DNA of 64,000 nt from Nostoc foliaceum FACHB-393 (GTDB taxonomy: Bacteria; Cyanobacteriota; Cyanobacteriia; Cyanobacteriales; Nostocaceae): positions 235,089-299,088 of the forward strand of contig NZ_JACJTD010000004.1 in assembly GCF_014698505.1 (NCBI RefSeq), in the 5' to 3' direction. The position numbers were made by a program, and so were the translations under genes. Position 1 is the first letter of the stretch. The number at the start of each line of letters is the position of its first letter. Under the pieces are notes generated by a model, which saw only the letters and a program-made list of their open reading frames with translations, was not told where the DNA came from and did not search any database. Shown here in pieces: positions 1 through 7,984 of the stretch.

Positions 1-1
1 A

Positions 2-1459
2 CTCCAAAATGTCAATCTCACGATTTATCCAGGAGAAGTTCACGCCCTCATGGGTGAAAACGGAGCAGGTAAAAGCACATTGATGAAGATCCTAGCTGGG
101 GCTTACATTGCCGATGAAGGAGAAATTCGCATCAATGGTCAACCCCTGAAAATTACCGATCCGGCGACAGCACGCAAATCGGGTATTAATCTCATTTATC
201 AAGAACTGAATGTTGCACCTAATTTAACCGTTACCGAAAATATGTTTATGGGTAGCGAGTTGCAGCGAGGTCAGTTTTTAGACCGCAAAGCAATGCAACT
301 GGAAGCAGAGCAAGTGCTGGAAAGCCTGGGAGCCAATTTTACAGCGCAGACTATAGTTGGTACCTTATCGATCGCAGAACAGCAGCAAGTGGAAATTGCC
401 AGGGCGCTGAAAGATAAAAGCCGCGTTTTGGTAATGGATGAGCCAACAGCAGCACTGTCTGACCGCGAGAGTGAGCATTTATTTAAGGTAATTCGCAAAT
501 TGCGGAGTGATGGCATTGCCATTATTTACATCAGCCATCGTATGGAAGAAATCTATGCCCTAGCTGACCGGATTAGCGTACTGCGCGATGGTCAATATAT
601 TGGCAGTCTCACACGCAGTGAAATTTCCCCACAGCGATTGGTGCAGATGATGGTTGGTCGCTCCATGCAAGACTTTTACGAACATAAACGGCAAACGAAC
701 CCTGGCCCAGTCGTGCTGGAAGTCAGAAATATGAGTGACGCCCGCAAGAAAGTTGAGCCAACTAGTTTTCAAATTCGCGCTGGAGAAATTGTTGGTTTAG
801 CGGGGCTGGTTGGTGCAGGACGCACAGAACTATCCCGGCTGATTTTTGGTGCAGACCGCAAAGCCAGTGGTGAAGTATTCCTCAATGGCAAAAAACTGGA
901 AATTAATACGCCCAGTGATGCGATCGCTGCGGGAATTGGCTACGTCCCAGAAGACCGCAAAGATCAAGGTTTATTTTTGGAGATGAGCGCCCGCAAGAAT
1001 ATTGCCATCAACACACTCAAGCAGGATGCAAAGGCTGGAATTGTTAACTGGAGTTCAGTTAATCGGCTGTCAACAGACGCGGTGGAAAACTTTAATATCC
1101 GCCTAGCCAATTTGGAAATTAGAGCGCTCGATCTTTCTGGTGGTAATCAGCAAAAGCTACTGCTAGCGCGTTGGTTAGCCATTAAACCGAGAGTCCTGAT
1201 GTTAGATGAGCCGACACGCGGCGTAGATATCGGTGCCAAAAGCGAAATTTACCGAATTATGAGCGAATTGGCAGCACAAGGTGTTGCTATTTTAATGGTT
1301 TCCAGCGAACTAGCGGAAATTGTCGGCATGAGCGATCGCGTCTTGGTGATGCGAGAAGGACAACTGGTAGGCGAACTGGACGGCAGTCTTGGTAAAGAAA
1401 TCACCCAAGAAAAGATTATGCACTATGCAACTGGAGCATCGGAGGTATTAGAATCATGA
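2..1459 (+). CDS. frtB: Sugar ABC transporter, duplicated ATP-binding subunit (5' end outside window)
   Basis: ATPase that powers uptake of a monosaccharide across the inner membrane (RbsA/MglA-type, two fused nucleotide-binding domains). The reading frame is open from base 2, sixteen codons before the first ATG at 50, and that ATG lies directly before Walker A ([10 protein letters not shown]), so the true start is upstream of the window. NBD1 has [15 protein letters not shown] as signature and [11 protein letters not shown] as Walker B; NBD2 has the degenerate P-loop ([10 protein letters not shown]) usual in this family, signature [15 protein letters not shown] and Walker [13 protein letters not shown]. 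Its stop overlaps the start of the permease gene (ATGA), so the two are translationally coupled. Order with the permease, a sugar-porter gene and an OprB-type porin matches the fructose/glucose cluster I recall in Nostoc punctiforme, hence frtB. The family call is firm; fructose specificity is inferred from context. Confidence 0.85.
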   Translation, partial: LQNVNLTIYPGEVHALMGENGAGKSTLMKILAGAYIADEGEIRINGQPLKITDPATARKSGINLIYQELNVAPNLTVTENMFMGSELQRGQFLDRKAMQLEAEQVLESLGANFTAQTIVGTLSIAEQQQVEIARALKDKSRVLVMDEPTAALSDRESEHLFKVIRKLRSDGIAIIYISHRMEEIYALADRISVLRDGQYIGSLTRSEISPQRLVQMMVGRSMQDFYEHKRQTNPGPVVLEVRNMSDARKKVEPTSFQIRAGEIVGLAGLVGAGRTELSRLIFGADRKASGEVFLNGKKLEINTPSDAIAAGIGYVPEDRKDQGLFLEMSARKNIAINTLKQDAKAGIVNWSSVNRLSTDAVENFNIRLANLEIRALDLSGGNQQKLLLARWLAIKPRVLMLDEPTRGVDIGAKSEIYRIMSELAAQGVAILMVSSELAEIVGMSDRVLVMREGQLVGELDGSLGKEITQEKIMHYATGASEVLES

Positions 1460-2454
1460 GTCAGACAGTCAGACCGCCTGCCAATAAATTAGGCAAAAAT
1501 CCCGTATCCCGGAACCGCAAATCAATTAGCACTCTGCTGGAAGTTGCGGGTATTCTGCCAATCTTAGTAATTATCTGCATCTTATTTGCATTCCTTTCTC
1601 CCAACTTCCTCACAGGCGGTAACATCATTAATATCTTGCGTCAGGCATCAATCAATATTGTGCTGGCGACAGGAATGACCTTTGTGATTCTCACCGGAGG
1701 TATTGACCTTTCTGTTGGGTCAATATTAGCTGTTTCTGCCGTAGTTGCGTTGCTGGTATCGCTACTGCCGGCTTTAAGTTGGGCGGCCGTGCCTGCTGCG
1801 TTGCTAGCAGGATTGCTTTTAGGCTTACTCAACGGCGCTCTCATCACCTTTCTAGATGTGCCACCTTTTATTGTCACGTTGGGTTCACTTACAGCCTTGC
1901 GAGGTGTTGCCTTCTTGATTGCCAGGGGAACAACGCTGATTAACCGTGACATAAATTTTGCTTGGGTGGGTAATACCTATGTCGGCCCTCTTCCGTGGCT
2001 AGTGATAATTGCACTACTGGCTGTAATTGCTAGCTGGTTTGTGCTGCGGCAAACTGTTTTGGGAGTGCAGATATATGCTGTCGGTGGTAACGAGCGGGCA
2101 GCCAGATTAACTGGAATTAAAGTTAATCGGGTGTTGCTATTCGTCTATGGTATTAGTGGATTACTGGCAGGTTTAGCAGGAATCATGAGTGCCAGCCGTC
2201 TTTATAGTGCTAGTGGCATCTTAGGTCAGGGTTATGAATTAGATGCGATCGCTGCTGTTATTCTAGGTGGAACCAGCTTTACCGGCGGTATTGGTACAAT
2301 TGGCGGCACACTTCTAGGTGCATTGATCATTGCTATTCTCAACAACGGTTTAACCTTGTTGAACCTATCTTACTTCTGGCAACTAGTTGTCAAAGGACTA
2401 GTAATTATTTTAGCAGTAATGATTGACCGACTCCGCAGACGTTCCAGACGATAA
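1456..2454 (+). CDS. frtC: Sugar ABC transporter permease (RbsC/FrtC type)
   Basis: Inner-membrane permease of the ribose/fructose/xylose class (BPD_transp_2 family), partner of the ATPase just upstream. 332 residues, a normal length. After a basic cytoplasmic N-terminus there are about eight to ten hydrophobic segments; the family motif region [12 protein letters not shown] follows the second one, and [15 protein letters not shown] lies near the C-terminus. The start overlaps the upstream stop by four bases. The periplasmic binding protein that should complete the system is not in the window and presumably lies upstream of base 1. Substrate is inferred only from the neighbouring sugar-porter and porin genes. 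Confidence 0.88.
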   Translation: MSQTVRPPANKLGKNPVSRNRKSISTLLEVAGILPILVIICILFAFLSPNFLTGGNIINILRQASINIVLATGMTFVILTGGIDLSVGSILAVSAVVALLVSLLPALSWAAVPAALLAGLLLGLLNGALITFLDVPPFIVTLGSLTALRGVAFLIARGTTLINRDINFAWVGNTYVGPLPWLVIIALLAVIASWFVLRQTVLGVQIYAVGGNERAARLTGIKVNRVLLFVYGISGLLAGLAGIMSASRLYSASGILGQGYELDAIAAVILGGTSFTGGIGTIGGTLLGALIIAILNNGLTLLNLSYFWQLVVKGLVIILAVMIDRLRRRSRR

Positions 2455-2506
2455 AGGGAACTTGGGACTGGGTATTGGGATTCTACGGTGTACACACAAA
2501 TCTCTT

Positions 2507-2580
2507 GACCTGCACCTTTGTTACATCGACCTGCACCTTTGTTGCATCAACCTGCACCTTTGTTACATCGACCTGCAAAA
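2507..2580. repeat. 21-bp tandem repeat, about 3.5 copies
   Basis: Three consecutive 21-base units reading RACCTGCACCTTTGTTRCATC (2507-2527, 2528-2548, 2549-2569), then a partial fourth (GACCTGC). Copies differ at one or two positions. The array lies between the permease gene and the sugar-porter gene. An ORF runs through it but its product is only the translated repeat. Confidence 0.9.
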
Positions 2581-2720
2581 ATTAACCTGCCCTATGTTAA
2601 GCAGTAACTTTAAAAGACTTGTGTATACACGGCAGGTATTGGGGACTGAGGGGTGCAGAGAGCCAAATGCCCAATGCCCCATGCCCCATGTTCACAATAC
2701 ATAAACTATGTACATAAACT

Positions 2721-4121
2721 ATGTCATCTACTACTGTTCGTCGTAAATCCAGCACATTCTATGTAATTTTAATTGCTGGTGCTGCTGCCCTCGGCGGTTT
2801 TCTGTTCGGTTTTGATACTGCTGTAATTAACGGTGCAGTTGGCGCCCTTTCTAAAGCCTTTAACGCCAACAGTGTGCTAACGGGACTTGCCGTGTCACTG
2901 GCATTATTGGGGTCTGCGGTAGGAGCCTTCTATGCAGGGAAAATCGCAGACCGTTATGGTCGAGTCAAGGCAATGGTAGCAGCTTCGGTGTTGTTTACCA
3001 TCAGTGCCATTGGCTCCGGGATTGCCTTCGGAATCTGGGATTTTATCTTTTGGCGAGTATTGGGTGGCATTGCAGTTGGTGCTGCTAGCGTCATCGCTCC
3101 AGCTTACATCGCGGAATGTTCTCCCACCCATTTGCGAGGAAGATTAGGATCTCTGCAACAATTAGCGATCGTAGTTGGGATTTTTATTGCACTACTATGC
3201 GACTACTTTATTGCTGTGTCAGCAGGTTCAGCCGAGTCGCCGTTTTTGTTTGGTATAGCCGCTTGGCGCTGGATGTTTTGGACAGAAATTCCTCCCGCCG
3301 TGCTTTATGGAATGTCAGCTTTAATGATTCCCGAATCTCCCCGGTACTTAGTTGCTCAAGGACGAGAACCAGAAGCTGCTAACGTTCTCACCAAGATTTT
3401 GGGGGGTGATGTGCTGGCAAAAATTGAAGAAATTCGGCAGACAGTGCTTCGAGAACGCGAACCCAGATTTTCTGACCTCTTAAGCAGAAATGGTGGACTC
3501 CTTCGGATTGTTTGGATAGGAATAGGCTTATCTGTATTTCAGCAATTCGTTGGCATTAATGTAATCTTCTACTACAGTAGCGTTTTGTGGCGTGCAGTCG
3601 GGTTTTCAGAACAAAGTTCTCTAACAATCACGGTGATTACAGGAGCCGTAAATATTATTACAACATTGATTGCGATCGCCTTCGTGGATAAATTTGGTCG
3701 CAAGCCCTTGCTCATACTAGGGTCGATTGGCATGACCTTGACCTTGGGGACGATGGCTTCTATTTTTGGTACCGCTCCCCTGGATGCTGCGGGGAACCCC
3801 AATCTCACCGGAAGTGCAGGTACTATAGCTCTCATTGCAGCCAATCTCTATGTATTTTGCTTCGGCTTCTCCTGGGGACCAGTGGTTTGGGTTCTGTTAG
3901 GAGAAATGTTTAATAACAAAATTCGAGCCGCTGCACTTTCAGTTGCTGCTGCAATGCAATGGATTGCGAATTTCCTCATTTCCACAACATTTCCTCCCAT
4001 ACTGCAATATTTCGGTCTAGGTTCTGCCTATGGACTTTATACAATTGCAGCGGCTACCTCATTCTTTTTCATTCTCTTTTTTATTAAGGAAACCAAAGGA
4101 ATTGAGTTAGAAGACATGTAA
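2721..4121 (+). CDS. glcP: Sugar porter family MFS permease (glucose permease-like)
   Basis: Twelve-helix major facilitator that imports a hexose, probably by proton symport. 466 residues. Sugar-porter signatures are present: GFDTAVINGA in helix 1, DRYGRVKAM after helix 2, PESPRYL in the central loop region, QQFVGINVIFYYSS in helix 7, DKFGRKPLL after helix 8 and the terminal ETKG. It follows the ABC sugar permease by 266 bp that contain a tandem repeat, and precedes an OprB-type porin. In N. punctiforme a permease at this position (GlcP) is, as I recall, needed for glucose uptake and for plant symbiosis. The family is certain; glucose as substrate is inferred from that synteny. Confidence 0.85.
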   Translation: MSSTTVRRKSSTFYVILIAGAAALGGFLFGFDTAVINGAVGALSKAFNANSVLTGLAVSLALLGSAVGAFYAGKIADRYGRVKAMVAASVLFTISAIGSGIAFGIWDFIFWRVLGGIAVGAASVIAPAYIAECSPTHLRGRLGSLQQLAIVVGIFIALLCDYFIAVSAGSAESPFLFGIAAWRWMFWTEIPPAVLYGMSALMIPESPRYLVAQGREPEAANVLTKILGGDVLAKIEEIRQTVLREREPRFSDLLSRNGGLLRIVWIGIGLSVFQQFVGINVIFYYSSVLWRAVGFSEQSSLTITVITGAVNIITTLIAIAFVDKFGRKPLLILGSIGMTLTLGTMASIFGTAPLDAAGNPNLTGSAGTIALIAANLYVFCFGFSWGPVVWVLLGEMFNNKIRAAALSVAAAMQWIANFLISTTFPPILQYFGLGSAYGLYTIAAATSFFFILFFIKETKGIELEDM

Positions 4122-4404
4122 TTCGTAATTTGTATCTCTGTATCCTCTGCGGCAAGCAGCTACGCATCTACGTAAAAAAATGACTTTGATATATACCGAT
4201 TATCTGTGAGGTTGCATAGAACAAGAGGCTTATGTCCCTTGTCTCACCAAGCCTGATTTTGTCACAAGTATTATGACAGTTTAAGAGATTTCGTAGTAAG
4301 CACTTTAGTCCTTAGATGAGAGCTATAGCTACCCAATACGAATTTATCAAAATCAATTTGGTTAACCAAATACAAATTCTCGCTTCAGTAAATTACTAAA
4401 AAGA

Positions 4405-4555
4405 TATAGGGTTTCTATTTGATTTTTGAAAAGACACATAGGGTGTGTTAACTACAGTTTAATGCACCATTTATAAGGATTTGGTGCGTTACGACGTTCC
4501 ATCTAACACACCCTACAATACCTATTTTTTTCATAAATCAAACCGGATTCCTATA
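4405..4555. mobile_element. Non-autonomous palindromic element (MITE-like)
   Basis: Imperfect inverted repeat of 151 bp. The ends are TATAGG (4405-4410) and CCTATA (4550-4555). The outer arms stay similar for about 30 bp (TTTGATTTTTGAAAA against the complement of TTTTTTCATAAATCAAA), and an inner pair TAGGGTGTGTTA (4439) / TAACACACCCTA (4504) flanks a non-palindromic centre with no ORF. Size, terminal symmetry and lack of coding capacity fit a miniature inverted-repeat transposable element. No target duplication could be assigned. Confidence 0.65.
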
Positions 4556-4593
4556 GAAACTATCAATGTGATCTGCTGAACTGTCGACTGATC

Positions 4594-4712
4594 GCGTAGC
4601 GTAAAGCCTTCTCTACAAGAGGCTTCCCTTCGGGACGCTACGCAAACGCCAAACTTTTAGAGCGATTTTGCGTACCCCTTCGGGGATCTTGCTGCGTGCA
4701 GCGTCTCGCAGA
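4594..4712. repeat. Interspersed Nostoc-type palindromic repeats
   Basis: GCGTAGCGT (4594-4602) pairs with ACGCTACGC (4635-4643) across an inner AAGCC...GGCTT stem. It is followed by a second related fragment with CCCCTTCGGGG and CTGCGTGCAGCG. Similar GCGTAGC/CTACGCCTACGC fragments recur in this window near 24400, 42838, 43150, 44880 and 53260. Confidence 0.7.
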
Positions 4713-4927
4713 GAGCTGAAGACCACTTAATTTTTAATTCAGTGTTGGCTCTGTACCCATTTATTAATTATGAATTATTCGGTCAAGACGTTGTTTTAAT
4801 TATACCAAAATCTAAGCTCATAATATGTAAGTTCAATGCTGATTAGCTTAAAAACTAAAAGCTTTTGTTTGAGTGTAATCTCTTTAGTTACAAAATCATA
4901 ATTCAACCATTTACAACTAATAAATCA

Positions 4928-6541
4928 ATGCTAAAAATTATTTTTCATAGCTTTTTTATCTTATTTTTGGCAATTCCAACAGTTTGGGCAGCACCTCCAG
5001 AAGATGATTCGAGTGCAGCAGATACTGATAGAAATTTGGAGGGACAAGTCAATTCTGTTTCCCAACTTTCCGATATCAAACCGAGCGATTGGGCATTCCA
5101 GGCACTGCAATCGCTGGTGGAACGCTATGGCTGTATTGCAGGTTATCCTGACGCAACCTATCGCGGTAATCGTGCTTTGAGTCGTTATGAGTTTGCAGCT
5201 GGTTTAAATGCCTGCTTAAATCGGGTGAATGAATTAATTGCTGTGGGTACTAGCGATTTAGTCAAGAAAGAAGATTTGGCAGTGCTGCAAAATTTGCAAA
5301 CAGAGTTTGCGGCAGAATTGACAACTCTGCGTGGGCGGGTGGATACCCTAGAAGCACGGACAGCAACGCTGGAGGAGCAGCAATTTTCTACTACTACCAA
5401 GTTGAATGCTCAAATTATTACCGCCATTAGTGATACTTTTGGTAATAGAGTGGGTGGGGAACGCGATGAATCCCGTCTCTTCTTTGCAAACCGGGGTCGT
5501 CTCAACTTGGAGAGTAGCTTCACCGGCAAAGATTTGTTGCGAGTCCGGCTAGAGTTTGGCAACTTTGCGAATTCCAATGGTGCAAGCCAAATTGCCGCAG
5601 CCACAGGTACAGGAATGACACGCCTGAACTTCGACAATGACAGCAACAATACACTTATAATTCCTCACATTCGTTACTACTTCCCGGTTGGTGATTCCCT
5701 CTCCTTCGTCGTTGGCCCCACAGGCATTGGTTACAACGACATCACAAACAACATCACTCCTGCAACCATTGCCGATGATGGTAATGGGATTCCCTCACTA
5801 TTTGGCAAAAACAGTCCCCTCTTCGAGCGGGGTGGTGGTGGTGCAGCCGCTAACTGGAGTATCAGTAAAAACTTGATTCTCACCTTGGGCTATTTAGCAA
5901 ATAATCCGAATGTTCCATCAGCGCAAAATGGCTTATTTGATGGCGGTTACAACGCTCTGGCACACCTGGCATATTACGGCAAGCAAGGAGCTATTGGTGT
6001 CGCCTACTCTCATGGTTATACCCCTGCTGGCACTGTAGATATCAACGCCGGGAGAGGCAGTGCCCTGTCAAATGCTCCCTTTGGAAACAACATTGCTACT
6101 TCCAATAGCATTGTTGGTGTACAGGGATACTATCGCTTTTCCCCAAATTTCCAGGTTCACTCTTGGGGTGGATATGTTTGGGCAAATGCCAAAAACTCTG
6201 GTTTCAGTGATATTTCTAATGGTAGGGGGGAAACAGATTCTCTCTTTGTGAACAATGGAGATAATGCCAATGCTTGGTTTGGGGCGATTGGTATGTCGTT
6301 TCCCGATGTGGGTGGTAGAGGCAACCTGCCGGGAATTCTCTTTGGGATACCGCCGCGTGTCTCTAACAGTGATGTCCGTCAAGACCGAGATAACGCTTAC
6401 CATATCGAAGCATTCTATCGCTACCGCCTGAATGATAATATCTCAGTGACTCCTGGTTTTTGGGTGATTCTCAACCCGGAAAATGATAGCAGAAATGATA
6501 CACAGTATGTGGGTGTGATTCGCACAACCTTTGATTTTTAA
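4928..6541 (+). CDS. oprB: OprB-type carbohydrate-selective porin with SLH domain
   Basis: Outer-membrane beta-barrel through which sugars or other small solutes enter. I chose the ATG at 4928 rather than the one at 4865 because it begins a clean signal peptide (MLKIIFHSFFILFLAIPTVWA, cut before APPED); the extra 21 upstream residues would bury it. Order of domains: signal peptide; SLH domain about residues 45-110 (LSDIKPSDWAFQALQSLVER...GYPD), which anchors these porins to peptidoglycan; short coiled coil (LTTLRGRVDTLEARTATLEE); then the OprB barrel to a C-terminal phenylalanine (TTFDF), the typical outer-membrane terminus. It sits downstream of two sugar-uptake systems, which supports sugar uptake. 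Related cyanobacterial proteins are often labelled iron-uptake porin, so the substrate is not proven. Confidence 0.82.
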   Translation: MLKIIFHSFFILFLAIPTVWAAPPEDDSSAADTDRNLEGQVNSVSQLSDIKPSDWAFQALQSLVERYGCIAGYPDATYRGNRALSRYEFAAGLNACLNRVNELIAVGTSDLVKKEDLAVLQNLQTEFAAELTTLRGRVDTLEARTATLEEQQFSTTTKLNAQIITAISDTFGNRVGGERDESRLFFANRGRLNLESSFTGKDLLRVRLEFGNFANSNGASQIAAATGTGMTRLNFDNDSNNTLIIPHIRYYFPVGDSLSFVVGPTGIGYNDITNNITPATIADDGNGIPSLFGKNSPLFERGGGGAAANWSISKNLILTLGYLANNPNVPSAQNGLFDGGYNALAHLAYYGKQGAIGVAYSHGYTPAGTVDINAGRGSALSNAPFGNNIATSNSIVGVQGYYRFSPNFQVHSWGGYVWANAKNSGFSDISNGRGETDSLFVNNGDNANAWFGAIGMSFPDVGGRGNLPGILFGIPPRVSNSDVRQDRDNAYHIEAFYRYRLNDNISVTPGFWVILNPENDSRNDTQYVGVIRTTFDF

Positions 6542-6950
6542 CTGAATATGGAGGATCTCAAAAAGTTCTGCGATCGCTTCATCAACTCAAATTTGACTTA
6601 AACCCTGAGCTTCACTAGCGTACGTAAAGTGGTTTTTATCAGGCTGTGCTAAGTATTCACCAATCAATCCTTTCAAGAGGTCATTAGTCATTAATACCAA
6701 TGACCAAGGACAAATGACTAATGACTAAATCGGCGGGCGGCTATTCCTCCCACCCCTTGAAGGGATGGGAGGAATAGCCGATTTTCGTTGAGCGATCGCT
6801 CGATAGAAGTTTGATAATCTTTATAAGTCGTTGGGAAGAATCCCCAATGATGTGAACCGAGAGAAAATCTGTTTGATAAGCTCGATTTTGGGTTGCGAGT
6901 GCGATCTTTCAGCTACCCTGAAATTGAATATATAAAAGAGCAATTTTCAA
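6542..6950. other. Intergenic region with a long palindrome
   Basis: About 410 bp between the porin and the NADAR gene. Its only clear structure is the palindromic repeat at 6721-6790, described separately. The stretch just before the next start codon is AT-rich. Confidence 0.5.
6721..6790. repeat. Palindromic interspersed repeat, copy 1
   Basis: A perfect 15-bp stem, CGGCTATTCCTCCCA (6738-6752) with its complement (6766-6780), around CCCCTTGAAGGGA. The block begins AATGACTAAATCGGCGGG and ends CCGATTTTCGTTG. The same start, the TTGAAGGGATGGGA centre and the CCGATTTTCGTT end recur at 30232-30302, so this is a dispersed element rather than a gene-specific terminator. Confidence 0.75.
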
Positions 6951-7421
6951 ATGACCATTTATTTTTATAAGGTTTGGCAGCCTTATGGCTGTTTTTCTAA
7001 CTTTTCTCCCCACGGAATCCACATCCAGGGTACTTACTGGCCAACGGTTGAGCATTACTATCAAGCCCAAAAGTTTGTCGGCAGTACAGATGCGGCAATT
7101 ATACCCATCATCCATGCTGCCGCTACCCCAGAAGAAGCTGCCGCTTTGGGAAGATGTAGCACTCGCCAACTCCGTCGAGACTGGGATTTGGTCAAAACTC
7201 AAATTATGCGAGAAGCTGTACTCAAAAAGTTTCTCACTCATACTGATATTAGAGAAGTTCTCCTGAAAACAGGCGATGAGATTTTAGTTGAAAACTCCCC
7301 AACAGATTCTTTTTGGGGCTGTGGTGCTAATAAAGTCGGTCAAAACCATCTCGGTAAAACTCTCATGAGTGTGCGTGAAGAAATCCGTAATTTACTATCT
7401 TTAACGGTAATTTACGAATAA
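6951..7421 (+). CDS. NADAR domain protein (YbiA/DUF1768 family)
   Basis: Small cytoplasmic protein of the NADAR family, whose characterised members cleave N-glycosidic bonds: YbiA acts on riboflavin-pathway intermediates, others on ADP-ribosylated bases or nucleotides. 156 residues, the whole domain. Family hallmarks visible: FYKVWQPYGCFSNFSP near the N-terminus (the G-FSNF motif), WPTVEHYYQAQKF (the conserved W-T-EHYYQA-KF motif) and the C-terminal DSFWGCGANKVGQNHLGK. It stands alone between two long AT-rich gaps, so context does not tell whether it is metabolite repair or anti-phage ADP-ribose removal. Confidence 0.88.
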   Translation: MTIYFYKVWQPYGCFSNFSPHGIHIQGTYWPTVEHYYQAQKFVGSTDAAIIPIIHAAATPEEAAALGRCSTRQLRRDWDLVKTQIMREAVLKKFLTHTDIREVLLKTGDEILVENSPTDSFWGCGANKVGQNHLGKTLMSVREEIRNLLSLTVIYE

Positions 7422-7984
7422 TTTAATCAAAATAGTTACATTCAACATAAAATCAGCAATTCGGCGGGGAATAGTAAAATTCCCCAGACAACAATCTTTC
7501 AAAAAGTTGCCAATAGTTTAGTTATTTATTTGAAAAGATTTTAATTAATTGAATTAATGGGTAAAAAAGGTAAAAAATATTTTTAATTTAGCGCAGTTTT
7601 TAAGACATAAACTTAAGTAATTTTACTGCAATAATTTAATGATTAAGAATATAAAATTAATAGATGTCAATGATTAAAATTTTATTAACTTTTAGATGAT
7701 TTGAGAGGACGACATAGAAGTATTTAATGATACAATAAATGATTTGATCACACTTAAGCAAACTTTAGAAGCGCTACGGAGATCATGCAAAATATTTTAT
7801 ACTTTTCAAATATTCTCTGATCCATTTCCAAAAATCTTTGCATTGCAAAAGATGTAAGCCCTTAGCAAGGTATTTGTAGCAGGAATTTCGGTAAATAGGA
7901 TGAAAGTTAAGGCATTGTTAAGTTAAAAACTTTTACCAGTGACAATTATAAAAAATTATACTTCAGTTATGGTGTATATAGGCA
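7422..7984. other. AT-rich intergenic region
   Basis: About 560 bp, strongly AT-rich. No ORF with coding character, no strong hairpin and no recognisable repeat was seen. It presumably carries the promoter of the phytochrome-like kinase at 7985. Confidence 0.4.

Larger units (their letters stand above)
4122..4927. other. Long intergenic region with MITE-like and interspersed repeats
   Basis: About 800 bp between the sugar porter and the porin. It holds a 151-bp nested palindrome (4405-4555) and a GCGTAGC-type palindrome followed by a related fragment (4594-4712). The last 150 bp before the porin are AT-rich and must hold its promoter, though I cannot fix a -10/-35 pair. No convincing small ORF was seen. 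Confidence 0.6.

Noticed and set aside
2507..2580. CRISPR array
   Set aside because: The 21-bp units are contiguous without spacers; no cas gene is present anywhere in the window.
2423..2704. 93-codon ORF after the sugar permease
   Set aside because: Its product is mostly the translated 21-bp tandem repeat, and it overlaps the permease end; no RBS.
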